A stretch of DNA of 64,000 nucleotides from Trifolium pratense (lineage: Eukaryota; Streptophyta; Magnoliopsida; Fabales; Fabaceae), in assembly GCF_020283565.1 (NCBI RefSeq), contig NC_060064.1, positions 16,202,337 to 16,266,336 of the forward strand, written 5' to 3'. Positions 37,980-50,969 of the stretch are shown here, piece by piece. The notes beneath the pieces are model-generated. The model saw only the letters and a list, made by a program, of their open reading frames with translations, was not told the origin of the DNA and made no database searches. Each line of letters starts with the position of its first letter. Position 1 is the stretch's first letter. Both the position numbers and the translations under genes were made by a program.

Positions 37980-39553
37980 TCACAAATAAAAGTTGAGATA
38001 AAATTTCACCAAGTAAAAGTTTGAGAGGAAAAAAAGTTAATATATCAACACAAAAATTGTATTATTGTTAAATATAAGTTATGTTTAATTACATAGAGTA
38101 GAATAAGCGCGCGGCTATGTTATTTGGTACATACTTTCAAAGAATGTGATCAAATGGTGAAAAAAGAAAAACTAATATCTATGAATCACATTATATTCTA
38201 TAATTGAAACTTATTTCAATCTTTCTCACGAGCAATATTGTTAGCAAACCGCCTCTAACTCTTTTTGAAAATAATAAGAAATACACCGTAGTAAAAAAGC
38301 AAAGCAACTTACGACTGCTCCACTACGATACATAAAAAGAAAATATGATGCATCTCTTCAAACTTATGAGATATATTAGTTTTTCCTTTTATTTATTATT
38401 TTATACGAACACACTTAAATTTTTAATTTTATTTTATATGATTACACTATTTGAATAAAATATGATACATCTCTTCAAACTTATGAGATATTATAAGAGA
38501 CTCGCTAAAAATTATATTCATTGTGTCCTTAATCTACAATATAAAATCTCATTTTCCTAAACAACTTTCTTATTTTTAATATAACAGAATTACAACTAAA
38601 TCATGTTACTATAATTTAAATATATATGTCATTATACTTATCATAATTATTATTTTTCATTTGTAATAATATATTTTAAGTATGTTCTAATCAAACCTGC
38701 ATGCATTCATTTGCAATTTCTTTGGTAGTTAAAATAAACTCCATGAAGTGAAAGTTTGACGTAAAATTTTAAAAGAAGTCAATATATCAGCACAAGAATT
38801 TTATTTTCATAAAATATATATAAGAAAACATAAATTGGATGGAATATATTGTTAGCAAATCGCCTCTATTTGAAAATAATAAGAAATACACCGTAGTAAA
38901 AAAGCAAAGCAACTTACGATTTCTCCACTACGATCCATAAAAAGAAAATATGATGCATCTCTTCAAACTTATGAGATATATTAGTTTTTCCTTTTATTTA
39001 TTATTTTGTACGAACACACTTAAATTTTTAATTTTATTGTATACGATTACACTATTAGAATAAAATATGATACATTTATTCAAACTTATGAGATATTATA
39101 AGAGACTCGCTAAAAATTATATTCATTATGTCCTTAATCTACAATATAAAATCTCATTTATCTAAACAACTTTCTTATTTTTAATATAACAGAATTACAA
39201 CTAAATCATGTTACTATAATTTAAATATATATGTCATTATACTTATCATAATTATTATTTTTTATTTGTAATAATATATTTTAATTATGTTCTAATCAAA
39301 CCTGCATGCATTCATTTGCAATTTCTTTGGTAGTTAAAATAAATCCACCAAGTTTTTATGTGTCAAAAAAAAAAAAAAACTCCTCCAAGTGAAAGTTTGA
39401 CGTAAAATTTTAAAAGAAGTCAATATATCAGCACAAGAATTTTATTTTCATAAAATATAAGAAAACATAAATTGGATGGAAGATAATAAGTCGTTTTGCT
39501 ATTTTATACATAATTTCATGGAATATAAACAAAAGATGAAAAAGACAAAACTA

Positions 39554-39593
<40 letters not shown>

Positions 39594-40743
39594 CACATTC
39601 TATAAGTTGAGTTTGATTTTTTCTTTCTCATAAACAATATTTTTAGCAAGGATGACTGCTGCTATAATTCTTATTGAGAAGAATAAAAAATATATCAAAA
39701 TAAAAAAACAAAACAACTTGCGAGTGCACTAATGAGACCCAAAAAAAAAATTAAATTAAAATTACACACAATATAATACATCTTTTCACACTTATAAATA
39801 ATATAAGAGATCATTTTTTTTGACGGAATATTATAAGAGATCATTAAAAACTATATTAATTGTCTTTAAAATATATTTTTGAGCAAAAATATATATAAAA
39901 ATAAAAAATCAATTATATAAACCAATACAAAATTTCATATTTCTAAATAACCCTCTTATTTTTAATATAAATTAATATTAAACCTATCTATTTCACTATA
40001 TTTTAAAATATTATCAATCATTTAATTATATATAATGATACTTATCATAATTATTATTTTTCATTTATGAAAATATTTTAAATGTGTATTTTAATCGAGC
40101 CCATAATTAAATTTTGGGTTGATATATTTTCCTGAAAATCGAGACTAATAAAATCGAGATAAAATTTCACCAAGTGAATAATTGATAAGAAACTTCAAGA
40201 GAACGAGAGGGAGGTAAGTAGATAAGTTATTTGGCATCTTAAATTGTATAGAATGGAGTAAGCAGTAACGTTGCTATTTGATAGGTAATTTTCAGAACAC
40301 GAGATCACGTGATAAAAAATGTCAAAACCACCATATTTCTTAGTTCAACATTACTCATGAGCAATATTTTCACCAAGTATAAGTATGTATGACCTCCAAC
40401 TCTTATTGAAAATAAATAAATAAGGGATACATTAAAAATAAAAAAGCAAAGTGATTTGTGACTAAAATTGCAACTCATATAACGAAAACTAAGATTTTAT
40501 ATGATGACACAATTAAAATAAAATATGATACATCATTTCAATAAAAATTATTTTAATTCTGAACAACTTTTTTTGTTTTTACACATATATAATATTGAAT
40601 ATAACCATATCGTAAAAACTATTTAACAATGTATTTTAATCGAATGTGTGATTATACTTATCACAATTATTATTTTTAATTTATAAAAATATTTTAATTA
40701 TGTATTTTAATCGAACCCGTGCAACGCACGGGTTTACCCCTAG
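37980..40743 (+). mobile_element. Helitron-like 3' region built of four degenerate tandem units
   Basis: The right border is canonical for Helitrons: a 9-bp perfect stem with AAC loop (40714-40734), five bases, then CTAG at 40740-40743 followed by T. Upstream, related units end near 38712, 39318, 40118 and 40743, each finishing in a variant of TATTTTAATCGAACCCGTGC. Units one and two are the most alike over about 600 bp, sharing long stretches such as ATGATGCATCTCTTCAAACT. Only the last unit keeps the hairpin and CTAG. No Rep/helicase coding is seen, so it would be non-autonomous. The 5' end is not identified, so the left coordinate is only the first recognisable unit. Confidence 0.65.
39555..39590. 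repeat. (AT)18 microsatellite
   Basis: A pure AT dinucleotide run inside the third unit of the Helitron-like array. Confidence 0.95.
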
Positions 40744-43020
40744 TATACAATAACATCAGCATATGGTGTGTCAATGTTCGTAATTGGTTTGGCCTATCAT
40801 ATGACTTTCTCTTTATTTTTCACCAAGTGTTTGATTTTCCAAGACGTAAGTCTTATGAGAGAGGCTTAATCTTCAAGTTCAGGTTGTCAATCCATGATCT
40901 CGTCAGTGACAGACAGTGGTGGGAAGCTTTAAACAACCTCAACATGGCCTTCTTGCATTCTCCTTTCTATCAAATAACCAAGCACATACCAACAAAGTGT
41001 TATAAAAATTGAATGTACAAGGTAAGAACAAAAAGTGCAATATAAGAACCACATGTATAATAGTATAGACCAATGAGAGTTTAGGAATGGGTGGCTCGTG
41101 CAAAATGTATCATTTCCGTAGTCTCTAAACCTAATGCAAACTATGAAAATTTTGTTCAAACTAGAAGCTCAAGATTGTACACTGGTGATCGCTTAATAGT
41201 TCTTCTGTAGTTGGTTATGCCATTTAGAACCTTCATGGAAATGAGATATACACATCAAATCAACCATATGCTAGTGATTGCAGCACATCATCAGTGAACT
41301 GGTTTCTATGATGGTGCAACATGGCTGGTAGTATATGAGAGTTGAGACACCGGTAACCTTGATCTTTTGACAAACTGTGATATTAAATTATGGCTCTTTA
41401 TCAGTCTGTTAAGTTTTTTTGCTTGGCCATACTTTTTTAGATTCAAATGGTATATATTATACACATTTTATGGAGTTTTGATTGGTCATCGTGTCAAAAC
41501 TCAACGGTATTCTCTATGGTGGCAGTTGATAAACCTAAGAAACTCAGCCCTATGCTCCTTCACGTAGCTCTTTTTATTTTTCTCTCCATGTAAATCATGA
41601 TTCATGAATCTGTTATACAATGAGATAGATTTATAATGGTGAGAATCTAGACTTAGGCCAAGTTGATTTGACTTGTATGATGTTCCAGCCATTTGTGCTC
41701 TATAATGTGCATTACCCTACAACACTTGTCTAGCAGTATAAGTATCTATAAATGTTCGACTTCATCACTGTTTGAGAACAAGAAGGAAAAGGAGCCAGTT
41801 TTGCAGATCAGAATTGATGTGAAGAGAAGAACAAACATACGAAAAAGTTTCCCAGGCCCCATCTGACTTTGGACTTGTAGTGATTGAAATAAATACAAAA
41901 GGAATTTATGATCACAACGTGTAAAAAGTTAAAGGGCAATACCTGAAGAAGGCTAGCAGAGATAGAGGATCTAATGTCTCCACTTATTTCTCATTGTCGT
42001 GTCCATTTGTTCACATCAATTTGGACCAGCAAAACCACACAAGTGATAAAGCCATCCATTCATGAAGAATGTCATACAAGTGTTGAAGGAACACAGTCCT
42101 GTTTGTACAAGAGTTTTACTCAACGTGTAAAACAGTAGCCAAATTATCCGCCTTGCAACACAATTTACCGAAGTTCCCGTTATGTTCCTTCAGTCAGACA
42201 CAATTTCTGGTAGTTGGAACACTGTACAAGTCAAACCAACCGAAACTAGATGCTTGGATTCTCACCATATCAATTTATCCATGTAAAATCCCAGCATCAT
42301 GCAGAAACTGAGAACCCATTGACATTCTCTTGTTTTACTACCAACCCTGAATCACAACTTTTCTGAAACACAAATCAATATTATTTCATAAATATATTTA
42401 TCACTTTTAAATGAGATGAACTACAACATTAGTATGCATAGTCATAAACCTCTATTGTGTTAACATATATTTATCATCACTTTCAAATAGCAAATATAGC
42501 ACGCTATAGCGCTACAGTGTAGCAGAATTTTTAAAAACCTCTATTGTTCCACAATTCAGTACAAAATGCTGTTAAATATCGGTTATAGCAGCGCTATAGC
42601 GCAGCAGAATTCAAGCAATCCGCAATTGACAACACTTGTCATAAAGAGAATCCAAATTCCCCTGCATTTTCTCAACATATAGCAGCAAATGAAAATGCAA
42701 CTTGTTCATTCGTTATCTTACTACTCATTAGTTACGAGTAGTAAGATCGTTAGCTCCTTTTGCCATGAAATATGTAGCCTAAACACTTTAGATTAAAGGT
42801 GTGTCTGGTGCCGGACACCAACATGACACTAACACATGTGATTATACTCGACCATTTCTATTTTCTCAAATTATTACCGGTGTCACATGTCAATGGCAGT
42901 GTTATGTTCAACATTCATGTCTTTATCAATGCTTCATATTATAAATTAAAACTACCTCAATAAAATTTCCTCACCCCATAAATAAAACTACAATTGAATT
43001 CAGTATCAAACACAAAAGAA
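40744..43020. other. Interval downstream of the DTW gene, no clear gene
   Basis: Base composition is more balanced than in the repeats to the left. An open frame at 40719-41012 (plus) contains RQWWEALNNLNMAFLHSP but begins inside the Helitron end and resembles no family I know. At 42485-42610 there are GCTATAGCGCT-type motifs, seen in dispersed plant repeats. Part of this interval may be 3'UTR of the minus-strand DTW gene. Confidence 0.35.
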
Positions 43021-43024
43021 GCAA

Positions 43025-43825
43025 CTAACCATTTTCAGAACTCTCATTCTTTTCCACTTCCTTAAGCTTCTTCATCTTCAACAATTTAGGCCTGGATTTC
43101 ACAGGCTTTAAAAAACCAGCTTGCAACTTCACCAATTCCCTCAAAATCCCAATCAAACTAGCCTCAATTTCAACCCCATTGGGTTCAAGAACCCGCAATG
43201 CTCTAGCCACAGCTTCCATAGTACTAACACAACCACCAAAAGGTTCCTTCCTCAAAATCAATTCAGAATCATAAATACTTCCGCCACTTGATTTCTCATC
43301 TTCCATTCCCAAACAAACCCTAATTGCAAATTTCGAAAGAAAATCCTCGCTCGCTTTCACCATCTCCTTCGCATGCTTCCACGTCGCATCGAATGCAATC
43401 AACACAAGTCTGTTCTCGCCGTTACGTTTCAGCTCCGACGGATTCAGGTCGGAGATGTTGATGGCTGGTGAGGAGGTGGTGGATGGAAAGAGGTAAATGG
43501 CAGGGGGAAACTGGTCGAATAGAGGTGAGGTGCCGCGGCGGAGACGACGGCCGGTGATGGAGGTGGCGTTAAGGAGGGATTTGGTGAGGATTGGAGTGGT
43601 GGAGAGTTTGTGTTTGGCTTCTTGAGGGTGGTGGAGGATGAAGATTTGGGTGGTGGTTTGAATGGGGTGGGAGGGAAGTGCGTGACAGAGACAGACTGGA
43701 TTTGGGCGGCAGCAGTTGGAGCAGATGGAACGGCGGTGAGTCTCCGGTGGCGTTGTGATTGGGAGGTGACGAGTGTCGCCTTCTTCGGCTTCGAGGTCCA
43801 TGCAGTAATGTATAGCAGCGGCCAA
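43025..43825 (-). CDS. DTW-domain protein, predicted tRNA-uridine aminocarboxypropyltransferase
   Basis: A single-exon frame of 266 aa. The N-terminal half has a Cys cluster (C35, C38, C39, C45, C47 in CSNCCRPNPVCLC), then HHPQE (65-69). The signature D-x-T-W appears as FDATW (D146, T148, W149). This matches the DTW family (bacterial TapT, human DTWD1/DTWD2), which transfers the 3-amino-3-carboxypropyl group of S-adenosylmethionine to a tRNA uridine to make acp3U. Length fits the family. The C-terminus is Lys-rich (KSRPKLLKMKKLKEVEKN), plausible for tRNA contact. A splice-donor-like GGTTAG overlaps the stop codon, so a longer spliced form cannot be excluded. MDLEAEEG, nine codons in, is an alternative start. 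Enzyme activity is inferred from the family. Confidence 0.9.
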   Translation of the reverse strand: MAAAIHYCMDLEAEEGDTRHLPITTPPETHRRSICSNCCRPNPVCLCHALPSHPIQTTTQIFILHHPQEAKHKLSTTPILTKSLLNATSITGRRLRRGTSPLFDQFPPAIYLFPSTTSSPAINISDLNPSELKRNGENRLVLIAFDATWKHAKEMVKASEDFLSKFAIRVCLGMEDEKSSGGSIYDSELILRKEPFGGCVSTMEAVARALRVLEPNGVEIEASLIGILRELVKLQAGFLKPVKSRPKLLKMKKLKEVEKNESSENG

Positions 43826-43999
43826 CGGAGATTTTCTCAGTTAAAACACAAGATCGCTAAAAATATTTGTTCAATTTTTGTAGTTAGACAAAAAAATACC
43901 CCTAATTTTTTCAAATTTTTTAGTTTTATTTAGCTTTTTTCAAATACCCCTTCATTTTTTTAATTTTTCATTCTTTTTTAATTTCTCTCATTGTTTTTT

Positions 44000-44811
44000 G
44001 GCTTAAATGCAGTTTTACCCACCATATTTTGAAAAATGCGGAATTTTACCTCCCTATTTTAAAATGCCGAATTTTACCCCCTATTTTATAATTTGTTGGA
44101 TTTTGCTCCCACCAAAATTCTGCACAAAATCTGCTTTTGAATCTCAAGTTCAAAGCTTTGCACAGAACTCAGTTTGGATCAATAATACACAAAACGGATA
44201 CCGAAAAGACCGTAATCGAGTTAGCTTTCCATAGAATCAAACCCCAATAAATTTGGAGTTACAGAGAGAGTTTAATTACCGTTTTAGTGAAGGTCTGCCA
44301 AATTACTAATTTTGCAGAAATCTACTTGTGATCTTCAAATACAACATCGTCTACCGAACGCATCGTAACTCCAAATTCGACGAAATTGAAATGCCAACAA
44401 GGGTAATTTCGTTAGCTTTCCATACATGTAAATAGTATTAAAAAATGAGCAACAGGGTGAGAGGCATGACAAAAATACCAGTAGTAGTTTCATACGATAA
44501 TTAATTTGAACAGTCCTTCACTAAAATGGTAATTAATCTCTCTCTGTAACTCCAAATTTAGTGGAGTTTGATTATGTGGAAAACTAACTCGATTGCGATC
44601 GTTTCGGTACCAGTTTGGTGAATTATTGATCCAAATTGAGTTCTATGCGAAACTTTAAACTTGAGGCTCAGAAGCAGATTTTGTGCAAAATTTTGGTGTG
44701 GGGCAAAATCCAACAAATTATAAAATAGAGGGGTAAAATTTCGCAATTTAAAATAGGGGGGGTAAAATTCCGCATTTTTCAAAACAGAGGGGGTAAAACT
44801 GCATTTAAGCC
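44000..44811. mobile_element. MULE-like long-TIR (fold-back) element
   Basis: GGCTTAAATGCAGTTTTACC at the left end is mirrored by GGTAAAACTGCATTTAAGCC at the right end. The inverted similarity runs about 300 bp into each arm (to about 44297 and from about 44508). Flanking 9-mers match at 8 of 9 bases (TTGTTTTTT at 43991-43999, TTATTTTTT at 44812-44820), as expected for a Mutator-type 9-bp duplication, though the T-rich context weakens this. The centre has no transposase. It lies about 175 bp upstream of the DTW start codon and may affect its promoter. Confidence 0.75.
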
Positions 44812-44820
44812 TTATTTTTT

Positions 44821-45840
44821 CTTGATTTCCATTTTTCAAAAGGTTTGAAGTTTGAAACCACATACATGCAAGAAAATAGTAATATTTTGCATTAAAATTT
44901 AAAATATGGGAAACTCCAAAGTTTTTATCAACATTTTCGTGTAGCTTCTTCTTCTTCAACAATTGGGGAGGATTAGAAATTTTCGTTTTAACTGCAATTT
45001 TAGTCGCGACAATTCTCTAACAATTGAGATGTGAGTTTGATGCATGCCTTGAGAATCGCTCAAAATATGCATCATAAATTCATAATCAAGTTATTATCTA
45101 GACTGATTACATGAGAGAAGATTCTCTCAATTAGTTTTACGATAAATTTTATTTTGAGCCATTAATTTGTTAGAGAGAAAATAAAAAAGAGGAAAAAAGG
45201 TGAATTAAAAGGTAGAGATTGAAAGAAGAAAAATCCCCTTTTTGAAGGTCATTCTTATATCAACGTAATAATTATTTTTAAGACAAGAATATTCGTTGTC
45301 ATTGCGATCAAATAAAAATTACTTTTCTTGTACATAAAAATTGAAAAATATTCTTATACACAAATGAAAATAAAAATCACGTGTTTCTTTAAAATCTTAG
45401 TGAAACAAATTTTCAAGCAACATTTACTTTGATAAAATTCTGATGAAAACAATTTAAAGACTACAGAAGCACAGTAATCATAAAATTCAAAATAATTACT
45501 CTAAAATAATACATGCTTCACCTGCAGACATGAAACTACTACAAGGGAAAAAACAATTTCACAGTAATCAGAAAATTCAAAATAATTACTCTTTATTGTC
45601 GTGGTTCAACACTTCCCATAAAAATACAACCAATGCAAAAAACCATTATACTTTAAATATTCTCACAAATGTTAAGAAAGAGAACCAACACCACCATAGC
45701 TAAGAGGTTAAATTCCATAACCCTCTTGGTATTGCAAGAGGCAAAAAGTAATGCATTCTCATATGTCACTCAAACTGTAAATTTACCACAAACAGGATTT
45801 ATCCCTTTAACTGAGAGTCTCTCCGTGTAGGCAATTAAAC
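44821..45840. other. Intergenic, no gene seen
   Basis: AT-rich sequence between the fold-back element and the CTU2 stop codon. The part nearest 45840 is the likely 3'UTR and terminator region of CTU2. A CACAGTAATCA-containing stretch appears twice near 45470 and 45560. Confidence 0.4.
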
Positions 45841-48800
45841 TTAAGTTTCATCTTCACCATCTGAAAGCAAGCAATCTTGTATTTGTTCCCTGAAGACAAG
45901 AATAGTGCCACATAAAACTTGATGTCATGAAGAAATGTCTTGTGTCATAAAATAAGTAGACTCAAAGGTAGAAAACCAGAGTCACAATAAATTGAACATA
46001 ATCCAAGCAATTGTGCTCCTACTAAAGGGTAGCAGAACATTATGGTCATGCAGTATAACCAAAAGCCTCAACAATTGAAAGAACATCTTTGACAGGGAAA
46101 GAAATGCAAAGACCCTACTGGAAGATCTTAACGGAGTATACAACCAATAACAGTTATGGACTCTAGGCCTATCAAAATGATCAATTTGATTTTACAAATA
46201 TAAGCATAGCCAAAAGAGATTATCCAGATTTCTCATTCCTAGTTTTTTTAGCCTCACTGAGTAAAAATCTAAGTTTCTTTACCCTACTCATTGCATGATG
46301 CAGCAAAATTACCAAAAAGAGAACCTGTTGTATTGGTGCTATATAAATATTTTCAAGAAGACCCAGTGGCCGGATGGCTTAGACTGAGTTATTACCAAAT
46401 TTGAGATGTATTTACTTGACCATGATGGGAAACAAATACTCACCTTAGTGCATTCAATTTATCATTGTTGACTTTGTTTGCCCGGGCAACCATTGAATGA
46501 GGTAAATCCGTGTAAAATTTCTCCATGGATGTGGAATCTGATGGAAGTATCTGAAACTGACAACTTGAACAGCAAGAAGTATAAAAAGTGTCGCTACTTC
46601 TGCAGTTATTGTGATTGCTCCAATCAACAATCTCACTTTTGTCAAGCGGGCTATTGCAGAGAGGACAGAAAGATTCTGAAGAAACAGATTCATTGGATTT
46701 GAGATTATATCTCTTTTGGCGTCTTCGAGTTGCCAATGGAACATTGCCATCAATGATCTCGGGAATCCTATTGAAATGAAAGGGAATAAGTTTCCCAGCT
46801 GTTCTTACAATTGTGCTTTCTCGAGATGGGTTCTCTTCCTGCAAAACAGGTAATCAATTAATAACTTGCTAGTTGCTAATTCAATTCAGGCTTCTACTAA
46901 AAGGGAAAACTAAACGCTAATCAACATAAGCATGTTCTCCCTAAACCCTACTAGTGTCCATAAGCCGGTCCAATTCCCGTCATTCGCCCATGAATCTATA
47001 GTTTTCTTAAAGGCGGAAATTAAGTCACATATATGACAAGCCAAGAGAACTTGACGCAAAAGATAAGAAGGGTCTAAAAAAATCTCACTATAAAACTCAT
47101 AAAACAGGTCACACCAACTTTCCTAAGTAAAACCCATCACCGAAATGTCCCAACTCCTAACCCAATTATATATCAAAAGGGTCAGGTAGAACAGATTATA
47201 CCTGCAATAAAGTCACAAAAGATGAGACCAAGCTATTAATGCTAGAACTCGGACATGTAGACAGCTTAATAGTCTTTAGACTGCCCTGCCAAAGAGATGA
47301 GACACATCCAGTCAGTAGCAGTTACATAATTCAATCAGACAAACATAGATGACAAAACATGCAAAATAATTCCAAATTTTCCAAAACGCAAAGCAGAACA
47401 GACAAAAAGCACCAATGTATTTCTTTGGAAATGTTTATGAGATATCCAGAAGAGTACAAACCTGTCAAGACGACAATACATGTTGATCTCTTGGGCAAAA
47501 CAATCACGTAGAGGAAGCACAACTGGAATTTCCCATCTAGCGTCAACATACTGTATATCAGCAGGTAATGAATATCCTTGACCCTGTTTTAATATGGAAA
47601 GGAGTACCCATTACATAAGGTCGATTCTTAAGTGCAATCCATGAGGATTTTAATATGTACGGGATTAATGTGGACATGAATCCTAAAATCCATATAATTA
47701 CATATTTTTCAAATAAAAAGAAAAGGGAGCTAACACATTTTCTTAGCACAATAGCACAGGCATTATGATAATATGGAAAGGAGTACCCATTACATAAGGT
47801 CGATTCTTAAGTGCAATCCATGAGGATTTTAATATGTACGGGATTAATGTGGACATGAATCCTAAAATCCATATAATTACATATTTTTCAAATAAAAAGA
47901 AAAGGGAGCTAACACATTTTCTTAGCACAATAGCACAGGCATTATGATAATGTAGGAGAGAGATACTCGGTTCAAGCAGTACTCATACATTTTTACTCTA
48001 ATCATATTGAGATCACCCTTGTAAAAGGCTTTTTTATGGTAAATTAGGCATATACAAAATTCTTCAGATAAATGCAATCTCAAAATTGAATTGTACTTAT
48101 GAATGCAAAAGTTCCATCATTGAAACTCCTGACATAAATATTGTAAGCTCAATAGACACGATAACATCATAAATTTACCCTTCATACGTAAATTTATTTA
48201 AAGAATGTTCAAAGTCGCTTATCCACTTTACAAAATGTATATCTGGGGAGTTAATGCAACCAAACAGATGCGCACAAAAGTAATCTTATAACTTCAACAA
48301 GTTACTGTTTTAGCATAATGCCTCAACAAAAATTAGACAAAGCACATAACATAACAAAATCAACAAATAAGCAATTTGATTGAGCACAAAATATTCAATC
48401 TGGCATGGTCACTCCCAAGTCAAGACTCTTTACAGGAAATTCTTAACTTACTCCTAGTTACAACTTCAACTCAGTTGAATTCAAATGCTAAACCTTCAGT
48501 GTTCTGTTCCCAAAGGGTAGCTACAGTGGTTGACCTCGGATACCGAAGGAATTTGAGAAGGAGGCTAAGGGTTGAAACACTGGCTACTAAGATAACATAC
48601 TAGCAACTAACATTTGCCTATAATAAAACTAACAAACCTTAACAGTGGCTGAAATGACATGAGAAGCAATCCTTGAAATGCACGAGCCTAGAACAATCCT
48701 GTTATACCCAAATTCCGAAGCCACCTGAAAAATTATTAACAATTTCAAATTGAACACATTTTCAAACATATACATATGTATTCAAACCAAGATAGTATCG

Positions 48801-49588
48801 CAAAATCCAGAAGCAAACCTTTTGCAAGGCAACCATTCGCAGAGAAAGCAACATATCCTCCCTACCAGTAGGATCACTCACTACATTCATCAGCTCAATT
48901 AACCTCTCCTTTCCATCACTAGAATCCGACGAGTAAACAGTCTCAATAGGAACAAAATGCAACTCCTTTCTCGGTGGGGCTAAACTCGACACAATCAAAT
49001 TAATAACTTCAACTGCCTCTTCCATTTCATGAGACGGAATCGACAAAACAGAACTCTCATCAATAAACACAACTCCAACACCAAACACAGGCAATGACCT
49101 ATCTCTACTAGCTTCAAAATTCTTATGAGCCCTCTCTTGCAAATCATGCACAAATTGCAAAGCTACCCTAAAAAAAGAAAACATTTTTATTTTCATACAA
49201 AATTGAATTTTATCACACATTACAAATAATGGATTAAATTAAAATAATGATTAAAAAAAGGGTTTTTTTGGGTTTGTGTTGTTAACCTGGAAGAAGGGCC
49301 ACCGGAGAAGGCAACGAGTACCTTATCGGTGGGAGATATCATAGCGTTTGATGTGACGGCGAGACGAAACTTGCCGAACAAGTTGCTTCTGAAGCAATCG
49401 GCACAGAAACGACCGTCGTCGATTCCACCGTAGCCGGAAACGACATCGTTTAGCTTGCACTTGATGCAGAGATTGCTAGAGCTCTTTGAATCGGTTTCTG
49501 AAGGAGCAGTTGTTGGTTGGTCGCATGTGGTTTCTTCGTCTTTGTAGCAACCGGATTGACAGCCGCCGGCGCCATTGCACGCCATCAA
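45841..49588 (-). CDS. CTU2: Cytoplasmic tRNA 2-thiolation protein 2 (CTU2/NCS2), 7 exons
   Basis: Exons (minus strand): 49588-49287, 49167-48819, 48724-48638, 47583-47462, 47280-47202, 46838-46444, 45889-45841. They total 1383 nt, 460 aa, with all splice phases consistent. N-terminal CxxC pairs (C41/C44 and C62/C65) are followed by VLVAFSGGPSSR (about 90-101), a variant PP-loop. Late CPLC (C371/C374) and CSSC (C403/C406) pairs complete a pattern typical of this family. Known role: with CTU1/NCS6, a cytosolic complex that makes the 2-thio group of wobble uridine 34 (mcm5s2U) in Lys, Glu and Gln tRNAs, with sulphur supplied by the URM1 pathway. The start has two consecutive Met codons. The short last exon encodes an acidic tail (LLSDGEDET). 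Intron 3 holds a tandem duplication. Confidence 0.94.
47591..47948. repeat. 179-bp exact tandem duplication in CTU2 intron 3
   Basis: The sequence starting AATATGGAAAGGAGTACCC at 47591 recurs at 47770 with a period of 179 bp. I found no difference between the copies through CATTATGATA. The first copy lies right against the acceptor of exon 4 (47583). Identity implies a recent duplication or an assembly artefact. Confidence 0.9.
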
Positions 49589-49798
49589 CGTTGATCGGAG
49601 ATTTGATTACAGTCACTTGGCCGGTTAGGGTTTTAGGGTTTTCTAAATTTCAGTTTTTTTATTTAAGGATGATAGATCAGGTTAAAAAACATTACGTCAT
49701 GTTAACATATGCCAATAAATTTAACATTAATCTATCCAAATAATAAAAAAAAACTATTTAATTAAGACAATCACGATTTTTTTTTCCAAGACAATGAG

Positions 49799-50672
49799 AG
49801 TTCGTTTGGTGCACATGATAAGAGACAGGATAAGATAACTGTATCATATCCTGTCGCAATCCAGTGTTTGGTAATACAGCAGGATATGATAAGTTAATCC
49901 TAAAGCTTATCCTATTCTGTCTCTCTAGGTATAATTCTTATGCTGAATTTGAGCTGGCTTACCAGCAGGATAGGATAGAAAAAAAAATTACTGATTTATT
50001 TTATAAAATATATTTTAAAATACATAAAATAAAATTAATAAAATATAAATAATAAAATAATTAATTTTTAAATATATATGTGATTTTCTCACAGGGGTAA
50101 TTTTGTAATTTATATATTCTAAAAAATCAAAATTTTACTAAAATTACAATATTTTAAAGTAAAATGATTATTAAAAAATTGACAAATAGGGATATTAATT
50201 TAAATTTTATAAAAAATTAAATATAATTCTTTTGCAATAGTATGAGATATATCATATATTTATTTTACTTATCTAACATATATATATTATTGAGTTATTT
50301 ATTTGATCATGATTCATATAAAAAATTAAACTTTATTATTTTCTCATGATTTTTATTTTAAATTATATAAAGTTATTTGATTACTTATTTATATTTTTAT
50401 TTATAAAATTCAAAGTATTACAAAATAATTTTAAAAAAATAACAATTGTTTTACAAAAGTAATTTTGTCAATTAAATATATCTTATCATATTATTATGAG
50501 CAAGTATTTATTAAAAACAAAATATAATAGTTATCATGTTTGTTATCCCGTGTGCACCAAACATAGGATATGATAACTGAGTATAACTGTTATCCTGCTG
50601 TTATCCAATCCTATTCTTATCCTGTTTTATATCATATCCTGTCACTATGCTATCCTGCGCACCAAACAGGCC
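49799..50672. mobile_element. Non-autonomous DNA transposon with compound inverted ends
   Basis: The left end TTCGTTTGGTGCACATGATA and the right end, read in reverse as GGCCTGTTTGGTGCGCAGGATA, are inverted. Inward of each end are further matching blocks of ACAGGATAAGATA type and a second internal TTTGGTGCACACGG motif near 50547. The interior (about 50000-50480) is A/T sequence without coding. Flanking duplications were not clear, so I leave the superfamily open. It sits just upstream of CTU2 (start 49588). Confidence 0.6.
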
Positions 50673-50969
50673 AATCTATTGGTATTCAATTGAGATTTTT
50701 TTGTTATTTATAGAATGTCCATTGGTATTCAAAAGTCTACCGATTTTGATGGATTTTGTTATGAAATGGATTTCACGAGACTTGTTAGTTGAAAGTATAA
50801 ATACTACACTCCTCAAATAAATTCACTCCAAACCCTGAGATTGTTCATGCTCTGACTTTTTTTTTTTTCCTACTGCCGTCGGAACTCATTAGTGGAATGG
50901 ATTATATATACTCTTCAACCAATTATATACAGAGTTTATACTCTTGCTATAAAGAGTTTCTTCTCTTAT

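Noticed and set aside
40719..41012. 97-residue open frame starting at the Helitron end
   Set aside because: Starts inside the transposon terminus and shows no family features; probably chance.
47558..47928. Two identical 60-residue open frames on the minus strand
   Set aside because: They are the same intronic sequence read twice because of the 179-bp tandem duplication, not paired small genes.
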